Origin: Paracoccus sp. (in: a-proteobacteria)
GTDB lineage: Bacteria > Pseudomonadota > Alphaproteobacteria > Rhodobacterales > Rhodobacteraceae
Length of the DNA stretch: 64,000 bases
NCBI RefSeq assembly: GCF_030604785.1
Contig: NZ_JAUVVF010000004.1
Coordinates: 62,001 to 126,000 of the forward strand
Direction: 5' to 3'
The translations under genes were made by a program, and so were the position numbers. The notes under the pieces were generated by a model. It did not search any database and had not been told where the DNA came from. It saw only the letters and a program-made list of their open reading frames with translations. How positions within the stretch are numbered: position 1 is the first letter of the stretch; the number at the start of each line of letters is the position of its first letter. Below are positions 7,736 through 15,690 of this stretch, piece after piece.

Positions 7736-9277
7736 TCACAGCCGCGAACTCTGGCGATAGAAGGGTTCATGCCGCGCGGGATCGATGTAATCGGCGTAGA
7801 AACGGCGCGCATGGGGCAGAAGCAGGCGCGACAGGTTGCGCCGTTCGGCCTCGTCATCAGAGAGCGCACGCGCCATGTCGTCATGCAGCGCCTTCAGCGT
7901 CCCGGCCTGATCGATGCGGGTGAAGCGGCCGTCCTGATACAGCGTCTCGCCGTCGCAGATGACGCGGGTGACGCCATGCGTCTTGGCGCGCTGGATCACC
8001 GCGTCCAGAACCGGTGTCAGCGGGTCCAGATAGGGATAGCTGACATGGCGCCAGTCGATCATCACCAGATCGGCCGCGCGCCCGACCTCGAGCCGGCCGA
8101 TGCTGTCGCCAAAGGATGTGGTGCGCGCCCCGCCCTCGGTCGCCATGCGCAGAACTTGGGGCATGGTCGGCACGTCCTCGTCGATCATGCCGGGCACGCG
8201 GTGGACGCGGGCGACCAGCCGCATCTCGTTCAGCATGTCGCGGTCGTCGTTCACCCCGGCCTCGTCCAGCCCGATCGCGGTGTTGATGCCGCGCGCCTCG
8301 AGATGGTTCAGGGCCGCGATCCCCGAGCGAAGGCGGAAGTTCGACGAGCAATTGTGGCAGACGCAGGCACCCGCGGCCGCCAGCTTGTCCATGTCGCCTT
8401 CGTTCAGCCAGACGCCGTGGCCAAGCGTCAGGCGCGGCGACAGAAGGTCGAAGCGCTCGATGTAATCGACCGCCGTGCAATTGCCGCGCCGCCAAGCATA
8501 TTCCTTCTGATAGGCCGTCTCCAGCAGGTGCATGTGCAGGGGCGCATCGTATTTGCGCGACGTGTCCGACAGCGCGCCGAGCGCCTCGTCCGAACACCAG
8601 TGCAGGTTCGCGGGCGCCAGCTGGATGCGGACGCGGGGCTTGTGGTTATGGGCCTCGTGCAGGTCGCGAAACAGCGACAGGCTGTCCTGAAGCCCGACCT
8701 GGAAGCGGCCGAACCAGCGCTTCATCGGCTCGCGCAGTTCCGGGGGCAGGCTGGCCACGAATTCGTCGTCATCCTGATAGACCAGCCGGTTCTGGTCGCG
8801 CACCGCATAGCAATACGACACGCGCATCCCGATATCCTCGTAGGCGCGGATCACCTGTTCCGAGAGCGCCTTGACCTCCTCCAGCGGGCCGGGCAGCCAG
8901 CCGTGAATATGCTGGACCGTGGTCGTCCCCGAGCCGATCATCTCGAAGGCGGAATAGAGCGTGTCCAGATAGAGGTTCACATTCCGCGTCACCATGCGGG
9001 TGATGAACCAGAGTTCCAGCGGCATGTCGGGCGAGCCAAGCTGAAGCGGCGTCAGCCCGACATGATGATGGCCGTTGACGAAGCCGGGCAGCACCACCTC
9101 TCCGCCCGTGCCGATCACCTCGGCGCCGGGATTGCGGTCCTTCAGGCGGTCGAAATCGTCGATGGCAGTGATGATGCCGTCCTCGACCAGCAGGGCGCCG
9201 CCCTCGATCTGGCCGATCTCGTGGCGACCCTGCGCGCCCGTGATCAGGGTATGGCTGCGGATGATGCTTGCGGTCAC
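7736..9277 (-). CDS. AtzA/TrzA/SsnA-type metal-dependent amidohydrolase
   Basis: 513 residues. A mononuclear-metal TIM-barrel hydrolase of the chlorohydrolase/aminohydrolase branch: NGHHHVG (ligands His70, His72), HMHLLET (His250, Glu253), GHGVWL (His287) and GLDEAGVND (Asp338) give the full ligand set. Such enzymes remove amino or halide groups from ring carbons of purines, pyrimidines, triazines or hydantoin-like rings. GTG start supported by AGGA 8 bases upstream; an ATG close by is out of frame. It lies between the ABC ATPase and the GntR gene, consistent with the first intracellular step on an imported N-heterocycle. The exact substrate is not deducible. Confidence 0.9.
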   Translation of the reverse strand: MTASIIRSHTLITGAQGRHEIGQIEGGALLVEDGIITAIDDFDRLKDRNPGAEVIGTGGEVVLPGFVNGHHHVGLTPLQLGSPDMPLELWFITRMVTRNVNLYLDTLYSAFEMIGSGTTTVQHIHGWLPGPLEEVKALSEQVIRAYEDIGMRVSYCYAVRDQNRLVYQDDDEFVASLPPELREPMKRWFGRFQVGLQDSLSLFRDLHEAHNHKPRVRIQLAPANLHWCSDEALGALSDTSRKYDAPLHMHLLETAYQKEYAWRRGNCTAVDYIERFDLLSPRLTLGHGVWLNEGDMDKLAAAGACVCHNCSSNFRLRSGIAALNHLEARGINTAIGLDEAGVNDDRDMLNEMRLVARVHRVPGMIDEDVPTMPQVLRMATEGGARTTSFGDSIGRLEVGRAADLVMIDWRHVSYPYLDPLTPVLDAVIQRAKTHGVTRVICDGETLYQDGRFTRIDQAGTLKALHDDMARALSDDEAERRNLSRLLLPHARRFYADYIDPARHEPFYRQSSRL

Positions 9278-9321
9278 GTCATGTTTCCTGGCTGGAGATT
9301 GCGGGGTCGTCGGACGGGCGG

Positions 9322-10137
9322 TCAGTCGCCCATCCCCTCCTGTTCGGCGAAGGCGCGGTCCACCTCGTCGCGCAGAAGCGCGGTCAGCTGGCGGCGCAGC
9401 GCCTCGGCCTCGGGCGAGAACGGGTCGCGCGGGCGGGGCAGCGGGTTCTCGACGATGGTCTTGATGCGGCCGGGCCGAGAGGTGAAGACCACGACCCGAT
9501 CCGAAAGGGCCACGGCCTCGTCAATGTGGTGCGTCACGAACAGGACCGAGGCGCCGCTTTCGCGCCAGACATCCTGCAGGAAATCCTGCATCTTCTGCCG
9601 CGTCTGCACGTCCAGCGCGGCGAAGGGTTCGTCCATCAGCAGCACCTTGGGCCGCATGGCCAGCGCCCGCGCCACGGCCACGCGCTGGCGCATGCCGCCC
9701 GACAATTCGTCGGGCCGCTTGTCCATCGCGCTGACCAGCCCGACCTCGCGCAGGGCCTCGAGCGCGGCGGCGCGGCGCTCCTCGCGGCTGGCGCCCCGGA
9801 TCGACAGGCCGAAGGCCACGTTCTCCCAGACCGTCAGCCACGGATAGAGCGAGGATTCCTGAAAGATCAGGCTGCGGTCCGATGACGGCCCCTCGACCGG
9901 GTCGCCGAAGAAGTTGATCACCCCCTCGGTCGCGTCCTCTAGCCCCGCGATCAGGTAAAGCAGCGTGCTTTTCCCGCAGCCCGACGGCCCCAGCAGCACC
10001 ACGAACTCGCCCGGCCGGATGTCGAGGTCGATCCCGGTCAGGGCCAGATGCGCGCGCGGCGTGTCCGGCGCCCAGGTCTTGCCCACACCTCGGCAGACCA
10101 CCGCATCGCGGCTGGAGAAGCGGTAGTCAGAGGGCAT
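9322..10137 (-). CDS. ABC importer ATPase (nitrate/sulfonate/taurine type)
   Basis: 271 residues. Walker A GPSGCGKST, signature LSGGMRQR, Walker B VLLMDEPFAALD and the H-loop THHIDEA are all intact. The sequence style (RSLIFQESSLYPWLTVWENV) is that of SsuB/TauB/NrtD ATPases. Its start overlaps the permease stop by 11 bases, so the two are translated together. It powers uptake for the importer encoded with the two following genes. Confidence 0.93.
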   Translation of the reverse strand: MPSDYRFSSRDAVVCRGVGKTWAPDTPRAHLALTGIDLDIRPGEFVVLLGPSGCGKSTLLYLIAGLEDATEGVINFFGDPVEGPSSDRSLIFQESSLYPWLTVWENVAFGLSIRGASREERRAAALEALREVGLVSAMDKRPDELSGGMRQRVAVARALAMRPKVLLMDEPFAALDVQTRQKMQDFLQDVWRESGASVLFVTHHIDEAVALSDRVVVFTSRPGRIKTIVENPLPRPRDPFSPEAEALRRQLTALLRDEVDRAFAEQEGMGD

Positions 10138-11053
10138 GGCGGGTTCCTTTCTCGGGCAGCCAGTAAAGCAGCCGGCGTTGCAGGATGCGCAGGGCGTAAT
10201 CGGTCAGGAAACCAAGCGCCCCGATCAAGGCGATGGTGAAGAAGACCAGCGAGGGGTTGAACGTGTTGCGCGCCAGCATGATGATCTGGCCAAGTCCGTG
10301 GCCCACGCCCGTCGTCTCGGCGACCAGCACGACCATCCACGCGCCGAACAGGTTCAGCCGCAGCACCATCAGCATCGCAGGCAGGATCGCCGGAATGATC
10401 ACGCGCAGATAGACCTGCCGCTTGGTCGCGCCCATCGTGCGCGCGACATGGATCAGGTTCACCGGCACGTTGTCGATATGGGTGACGGTCGCCAGCACCA
10501 TGTGGAAGAACAGCGCGATCACCACCATGAAGACCGCCGGGCCGTTGCCGATGCCGAACAGGAACACCGCAACCGGCAGCCATGCGATGGGCGAGACCGA
10601 CGACAGCAGCATGATCGTCGGCATGGTCAGCCGGTCGAACAGCCGGAAATAGCGCGCCAGCACCCCCACCGACACGGCAAGGACGGAGGCAATGACAAGG
10701 CCCGCGATGACGCGCGCCATGGTGGACAGGACGGTCGTGACCAGCGATTGCAGGCCCGACGGGGCCTCGGCCTGCGAGACGCCGACCGCCCAACGGGTCG
10801 CCGTGTTGAAGAACTGGATCTGGTTGGGAATATCACCCAGAAAGATGTGCGGCGGCGGCAGCAGCTTGGGATCGGACCAGCCCATCAGCCAGCAGAATTC
10901 CCAGATCAGCGCGAAAAGGCCAAGCGAGGCGATGGTCCAGCCGACCGAGCGCAGTCCCGCGCGCAGCCGGTCCGGGGCGATGAAGGTCGGGCGCAGCCGG
11001 GCGCGCAGGGAAGCCCCGCGCGCACGGCCCTGATCGGGTGCGATCTCTGCCAT
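10127..11053 (-). CDS. ABC importer permease (SsuC/TauC-like)
   Basis: 308 residues with about six membrane segments and the EAA-type cytoplasmic loop (RTMGATKRQVYLRVIIPAIL) that docks the ATPase. The C-terminal region GVGHGLGQIIMLARNTFN is typical of the BPD transport family for sulfonates, nitrate and N-heterocycles. The ATG at 11053 overlaps the stop of the binding-protein gene (TGATG), which fixes the start; the longer open frame upstream is a shadow. Relatives of this importer type also carry pyrimidine precursors and hydantoins. Confidence 0.9.
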   Translation of the reverse strand: MAEIAPDQGRARGASLRARLRPTFIAPDRLRAGLRSVGWTIASLGLFALIWEFCWLMGWSDPKLLPPPHIFLGDIPNQIQFFNTATRWAVGVSQAEAPSGLQSLVTTVLSTMARVIAGLVIASVLAVSVGVLARYFRLFDRLTMPTIMLLSSVSPIAWLPVAVFLFGIGNGPAVFMVVIALFFHMVLATVTHIDNVPVNLIHVARTMGATKRQVYLRVIIPAILPAMLMVLRLNLFGAWMVVLVAETTGVGHGLGQIIMLARNTFNPSLVFFTIALIGALGFLTDYALRILQRRLLYWLPEKGTRHAL

Positions 11054-12132
11054 CAGGCCGACTTGAACTTGAGCGAGCCGTATAGCTCGGGGTTTTCGGC
11101 GATGACCTCTTCCAGGAGGGACCAGTCGATCGCGTCGCGGCCGGGCTTGTTCTTGATGTAGCCCATCTCGGCCACGCTCTCGACGCGTTCCAGGATGAAA
11201 TCGGTCTGGCTGCGGGCATCGACGACGGCGGGCTGCTTCTGCATCGCCACCCGCGCGTTTTCCATCGAGGTCTTGTAATAGGTGCCCACGACCTTGCCCA
11301 GAACCGTCTCGGGATCGGCCTCGGCGATCTGCTGTGCGCGCATCATGCCCTTGATCAGCGCCTTCAGCGCGTCGGGACGTTCGGTGATCAGATCGGTCCG
11401 CGCAGCCAGCACGCAATCGGTGTAACCCGGGCCATACATGTCCGTGCCGTCGGTCAGAAGATGCGAACCCGGCACGTCGTTCAGCAGGGCCGAGGCATAG
11501 GGCTCGATCGTGCAGAAGATGTCGATGGCACCTGCCTTGAAGGTCTCGGCCGCCTCGGCCATGCCGCCCAGATAGCGGATGTTGACGTCGTTGAACGAGA
11601 TGCCGTGCTGCTTGAGGTAATCGTAGGGCATCACCTCCAGCGTATCCATCTGGAACGTGCCCAGCACCTTGCCCTTCAGCTTTTCGGGCGTATCGAGGCC
11701 CGGCTGCGAGACCAGCGCGCAGCCCTCGATTCCGCCGCCCGCGATGATCGTGACCGGCACGCCTGCGTCATAAAGCGCCATGAAGCTGGTATAGGGCGTC
11801 AGGCCGATATCGACCGCACCGGTCCCCAAGAACGTCACCTGATCGGCGAAGGTCGGCGTGTTGATGAATTCCAGATGCAGCCCGTCCTCGGCGGCCAGCT
11901 GCTCGGCATGGGTCAGGAACAGGTTGAGGTTGCAGAAACCCGCGCCATGGGTCGATTTCAGCTGCTCGCCCGCGGCCAGGGCCTTGCCTGCCAGCCCGCC
12001 CGCCACAGCCATGCTCAGCGTCATGGCGCCCGAGGTCTTCAGAAAGCCGCGCCGGTTCAGACGCGGTGCGCAGAGCCGGGCCGAGGCCAGTCCGTCGCGC
12101 GTGATCAAGCCGTGATGGTCGCACATTGGCAT
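11053..12132 (-). CDS. ABC substrate-binding protein (NMT1/SsuA-like), Tat-exported
   Basis: 359 residues. A twin-arginine signal (LNRRGFLKTSGAM, residues about 24-36, then a hydrophobic stretch ending GKALA) indicates export of a folded protein. The mature part has the NMT1/SsuA fold pattern (VDIGLTPYTSFMALYDAGVPV, GKVLGTFQMDTLEVM). A start at 12132 has GGGAG 3-4 bases upstream; ATG 12126 is equally possible. It is the first gene of the leftward arm, divergent from the racemase-like gene. The substrate is probably the same cyclic nitrogen compound handled by the surrounding enzymes (inference). Confidence 0.9.
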   Translation of the reverse strand: MPMCDHHGLITRDGLASARLCAPRLNRRGFLKTSGAMTLSMAVAGGLAGKALAAGEQLKSTHGAGFCNLNLFLTHAEQLAAEDGLHLEFINTPTFADQVTFLGTGAVDIGLTPYTSFMALYDAGVPVTIIAGGGIEGCALVSQPGLDTPEKLKGKVLGTFQMDTLEVMPYDYLKQHGISFNDVNIRYLGGMAEAAETFKAGAIDIFCTIEPYASALLNDVPGSHLLTDGTDMYGPGYTDCVLAARTDLITERPDALKALIKGMMRAQQIAEADPETVLGKVVGTYYKTSMENARVAMQKQPAVVDARSQTDFILERVESVAEMGYIKNKPGRDAIDWSLLEEVIAENPELYGSLKFKSA

Positions 12133-12494
12133 TGTCTCCCTGTCCGCGCCCGTTCTGTGCCAGGGCGCCTGTTGCGCTGTCGCGGGCGGTTCCCGCGACC
12201 GGTCGCCTCGGGGGGCGACAGGGACAGGCTTGCGACAGGATGGAATGCAATCCAAGCATAATTTGGCATTCCATCGGCAATTCCCGCCCCACCGGCCCGA
12301 CATGCCGCCGATGCGGGCAGAGGGCGCGATGCGCTGGCTTTCTTGGCTAATTCTCGGGCAGACCAACGCTGCAACCGGACAATCGAGCGCCTTCCCGGCC
12401 TCGGCGCCGGATTGCAGCAACGCAGAATCAGCTTTGAGATTCAGATTTGGCATGCCAAAGTGACCGACAAGATCGAGCCCCTTTTCAGGTCATC
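12133..12494. promoter_or_regulatory. Divergent control region of the heterocycle island
   Basis: 362 bases without a gene between the two arms. It holds a perfect 14-base palindrome TTTGGCATGCCAAA at 12446-12459, and a near copy TTTGGCATTCCATC at 12262-12275. The latter forms the right half of a larger dyad ATGGAATGC-N17-GCATTCCAT (12240-12274). Two matching sites near the two transcription starts suggest a common regulator for both arms, most likely the GntR protein of the island. No other structure was recognised. Confidence 0.6.
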
Positions 12495-13271
12495 ATGCAT
12501 ATTCTGATCGTGAACCCGAATACATCCACCAGCCTGACCGAACGGATGGAGCGCGCCGCGCGCTGTCAGATCCCCGCCGATGTGACCCTGTCCAGCCGGA
12601 CCGCGCCGCGCGGTTTTCCCTATATCTCTAACCGCGCCGAGGCGCAGGTGGCGGGTTCCGTCACGCTGGAGATGCTGGCCCGGCAGGGGACGGGCACCGA
12701 TGCGGCCATCGTCGCGGCCTTCGGCGATCCGGGCGCCCGCGCGGCCCGGGACCTGAGGCCCTTTCCGGTCATCGGCGTGGCCGAGGCGGCGATGCACAGC
12801 GCCGCCATGCTGGGCGAGCGGTTCGGCATCCTGGCCTTCTCGCGCCAGATGCAGGGCTGGTATCGCGACTGCGTGCACCAGGTCGGGCTGGAGCGGCGCT
12901 TCGCCGGCTTCCGCGCCCCGGCCGTCGCGCCGCGCAGCCCCGACACCGCGCAGGAGGATCTGCACGACGCGCTGCTGGACTGCCTGCGCGATTGTCAGGA
13001 TCGCGACGGGGCGGATGTCGTGATCGTCGCGGGCGCGCCGCTGGCCGGCTTTGCGACGCTGGCCGCCGGCGAGACGCGGCTGCCTCTGGTCGATCCCGTG
13101 ATCGCGGCGCTGCATCAGGCGGTCGCCCTGTCCCGCCTGGCCGCGCGGCGGGGCAGGCATGAACGGGACGATCCCAAACCCTCGACGGGGCTCGATCCCG
13201 AGCTCGCGGCGCTGTTCCTGGCGGGCAGCCCGCATCCGCGCGCCAATGGCCGCGCAGGGGGCAATCCGTGA
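12495..13271 (+). CDS. Asp/Glu/hydantoin racemase-fold protein lacking both catalytic cysteines
   Basis: 258 residues. MHILIVNPNTSTSLTERM and AAFGDPGARAARDL are hallmarks of the hydantoin/allantoin racemase family. Known racemases use two cysteines, in ACFGDPG and LGCAGM. Here both positions read Ala: Ala75 in VAAFGDPG and Ala181 in VAGAPLAG. The codons (GCG at both) were read directly. It is therefore unlikely to racemise by the two-base cysteine mechanism; it may bind a ligand, catalyse a different step or belong to a separate subfamily. The start at 12495 fits the conserved N-terminus. First gene of the rightward arm, with a GTGA overlap to the next gene. Confidence 0.85.
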   Translation: MHILIVNPNTSTSLTERMERAARCQIPADVTLSSRTAPRGFPYISNRAEAQVAGSVTLEMLARQGTGTDAAIVAAFGDPGARAARDLRPFPVIGVAEAAMHSAAMLGERFGILAFSRQMQGWYRDCVHQVGLERRFAGFRAPAVAPRSPDTAQEDLHDALLDCLRDCQDRDGADVVIVAGAPLAGFATLAAGETRLPLVDPVIAALHQAVALSRLAARRGRHERDDPKPSTGLDPELAALFLAGSPHPRANGRAGGNP

Positions 13272-14320
13272 GCGCCCTCTTCGACCGGGCGCGCGACGAA
13301 GCCTGCGCGGCCGAATGCGCCTGGCCCCGGGACCTGCGCGCGGTGATCGAAAGCTGCAGCTTCGATCCGCCGCCCTGGAATGTCGTGCTGGGCCCGGTCT
13401 CGGATCGCGGGGCGGCATCGGGCACGGTGATGCAGGATGGCAGGAGCATGTCGGCCTGGGGGCCCTGCGACCGCGCGGACATGGCCTTCAGCGTGACGAA
13501 AAGCTATATCGGGCTGCTGGCCGCGTTGGCACTGGATCGCGGCCTGATCGCGGATTTCGACGAGCCCGTCTCGGCCCGGATCGGGGATGAGGCCTTTGCC
13601 GATGCCCGCAACCGGCGCGTGACATGGCGGCACTTGCTGGACCAGACCAGCGAATGGGGCGGCACGCTGTTCGGTATCCCCCATAGCGTCGACCGCGATC
13701 GCCAGCTTGCACCGACCGAGGATGGCAGCAGGATGAACCGCGCCACCCCCCTGCAGCAGCCGGGCAGCTACTGGGATTACAACGACACCCGGGTGAACGC
13801 GCTCTGCCTGGCGCTGACGCTGCTGTTCGGTCAGCCCCTGCCCGCGATCCTGGCGGGACTGCATCCAGCCTTTGCGGATCGGTCGCGCTGGCATTGGGAC
13901 GGATACGGCTCCCGCAGCACGATCCCGCTGAACGGCGCGGCGGTCGAGATCGTGGTCGGCGGGGGACATTGGGGCGGAGGCATGGTCGCGGCGGTCGATC
14001 ATCATCTGGCGCTTGGCGGCATCTTCCTGGGCGGCGGGCAGCATGACGGCCACCGCGCCGTGACGCCCGAGGCGCTGGAGGCGCTGCTGCGGCCCTGCCC
14101 GTTGCAGCCTGTCTATGGCGGGCTCTGGTGGCTGAACGACAGGCGGCGGCTTTATCCGGACCTGCCCGGCGACAGCGTTCTGGCGATGGGCGTCGGAGCC
14201 AACGTCATCTGGGTCTGCCCGTCGCTCGGGCTGGTCGCCTGCCTGCGCTGGCTGCGCCCGGACGCGGTGGCGCCGGTGCTGGGGCAGCTGGCCGAGGCCG
14301 CCGAACGAGGCAGCGCATGA
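13268..14320 (+). CDS. Serine hydrolase, beta-lactamase / penicillin-binding-protein fold
   Basis: 350 residues, no signal peptide, so cytoplasmic. The nucleophile motif S-x-x-K is Ser75-Val-Thr-Lys78 (FSVTKSY), a Tyr-containing second motif lies at YWDYNDTRVN (Tyr171), and a glycine-rich GGGHWGGG strand takes the place of the KTG motif. This matches class-C-like hydrolases such as esterase EstB and 6-aminohexanoate-dimer hydrolase, which cleave esters or non-peptide amides. GTG start in a GTGA overlap with the racemase-fold gene; its stop overlaps the amidase start (ATGA). Inside this operon an amide- or lactam-cleaving role is likely, but this is inference. Confidence 0.85.
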   Translation: MSALFDRARDEACAAECAWPRDLRAVIESCSFDPPPWNVVLGPVSDRGAASGTVMQDGRSMSAWGPCDRADMAFSVTKSYIGLLAALALDRGLIADFDEPVSARIGDEAFADARNRRVTWRHLLDQTSEWGGTLFGIPHSVDRDRQLAPTEDGSRMNRATPLQQPGSYWDYNDTRVNALCLALTLLFGQPLPAILAGLHPAFADRSRWHWDGYGSRSTIPLNGAAVEIVVGGGHWGGGMVAAVDHHLALGGIFLGGGQHDGHRAVTPEALEALLRPCPLQPVYGGLWWLNDRRRLYPDLPGDSVLAMGVGANVIWVCPSLGLVACLRWLRPDAVAPVLGQLAEAAERGSA

Positions 14321-15690
14321 ACGCGATCCCGGATCTGGTGGCGCGCATCCATGCCGGCGACGCCGCGCCCGACGAGGCCGTCCGGGCCGCGCAGCAGCGG
14401 ATCGCAAGCCTGAACCCGACCCTGAACGCCATCGTCGATCACGACCCCGACGTGGTAGAATCTCAGGTCGCCGCGCTGTCCCTGCGGCTCAAGGCCGGCG
14501 AAAGACCAAGGCTGGCCGGGGTTCCGGTCACGGTCAAGGATCAGTTCCATGTGGCGGGCTGGCGCGTCACCGAGGGCTCGGCGCTGCTGGCCGATCGTGT
14601 CGCGCGGAGGGACGAGCCGATCATCGCCAGGCTGCGCCGGGCCGGGGCCATCATCCTTGGCCGCAGCAACATGTCGGAATTCGGCTGCAAGGGCGTCACC
14701 GACAACCGGGTGCACGGCGCGACGCGGCATCCGCTGGATCATCGCCTGACGCCCGGCGGATCGTCAGGCGGGGCAGCGGTCGCCGTGGCGACAGGGATGG
14801 GTCTGCTGGCACTGGCGGCGGATGGCGGCGGGTCGATCCGACGGCCCGCGGCGCATGTGGGCGTGGTCGGCTTCAAGCCCTCGACGGGGGCGCTGCCACT
14901 GGGGACGGGGCTGTCCCATACCGCCGTTCCCGGGCTGATGGCCAGCGACGTGGCCGGAATCGTCACGGCCTTCGACGCCCTGCGCGGCGCCGAGGCGCTG
15001 GACCCGGTCTCGGTCGATCTGCCGGCACGGGGCGGAGGTCCGATCGCGCTGACCTTTGGCTGGGCGCCCGACCTGGGGCTTGGCATCCGCCTAGACGACG
15101 CCGCGCGCCAGGCCGCCGAACGGGCGCGCGACAGGATCGCGGCAGCGGGCTACCGGCTGCGCGCCATTCCGCCCCGCTGGCCCGAGGGCGCCTGCGAGGC
15201 CGCACTGATGCCGCTGCAACATGCCGCGCTGGCCGCGCGGTGGGGCCGCCAGTGGCAGAATACGCCGGACCTGTTCGATCCCCATATCGCCGAGCAGATC
15301 GAGGCGGGGCTTGCCCTGAGCGGCTGCGATCTGGCCCGTGCCGACATGCTGAGCCGCGACATCGCCCGCGCGGCGGCAGGCTATTTCGCGCAGGGGCCGG
15401 GCCTGCTGCTGGCGCTGACCGCGCCCTGCGCGGCATGGCCGCTGGACCGGCTTGGCCCGGCGCGGATCGGCGGCGCGCCTGCGGGACCGCGCGATCATGC
15501 GGCGCTGACGCCTCTGGTCAACCATGCCTTCCTGCCTGCCATCTCGATCCCGTGCGGGCGCGATGCGGCGGGACTGCCCTTCGGGCTGCAGATCATCGGG
15601 CCGCGCCTTTCGGACCTGACGGTCCTGCGGGCCGCGATGGCACTGGCGCCACTGGTCGATGATAGGGAAAGGACACGCGATGAAGCATGA
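14317..15690 (+). CDS. Amidase signature family enzyme (GatA-like)
   Basis: 457 residues. The Ser-cisSer-Lys triad is complete: Lys74 (VTVKDQF), Ser149 in GGSSGG, Ser173 in [10 protein letters not shown], with the 24-residue spacing found in characterised amidases. The rest follows the amidase signature fold ([33 protein letters not shown]). It would hydrolyse a linear amide, carbamoyl or ureido group to acid plus ammonia. ATG overlaps the preceding stop (ATGA) and its end overlaps the hydantoinase start by 11 bases. Likely acts after ring opening. Confidence 0.92.
   Translation: MNAIPDLVARIHAGDAAPDEAVRAAQQRIASLNPTLNAIVDHDPDVVESQVAALSLRLKAGERPRLAGVPVTVKDQFHVAGWRVTEGSALLADRVARRDEPIIARLRRAGAIILGRSNMSEFGCKGVTDNRVHGATRHPLDHRLTPGGSSGGAAVAVATGMGLLALAADGGGSIRRPAAHVGVVGFKPSTGALPLGTGLSHTAVPGLMASDVAGIVTAFDALRGAEALDPVSVDLPARGGGPIALTFGWAPDLGLGIRLDDAARQAAERARDRIAAAGYRLRAIPPRWPEGACEAALMPLQHAALAARWGRQWQNTPDLFDPHIAEQIEAGLALSGCDLARADMLSRDIARAAAGYFAQGPGLLLALTAPCAAWPLDRLGPARIGGAPAGPRDHAALTPLVNHAFLPAISIPCGRDAAGLPFGLQIIGPRLSDLTVLRAAMALAPLVDDRERTRDEA

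Noticed and set aside
7706-9847. A 713-codon plus-strand open frame over the amidohydrolase and ATPase genes
   Set aside because: Same antisense effect; the opposite strand encodes complete metal-ligand and Walker motifs.
12133-12453. 107-residue extension of the Tat-type binding protein
   Set aside because: It would place the twin-arginine signal in the middle of the protein and cover the operator region.
13268-14320. Antibiotic-resistance beta-lactamase
   Set aside because: The S-x-x-K fold is present but there is no signal peptide and no KTG motif, and the gene is embedded in a catabolic operon.
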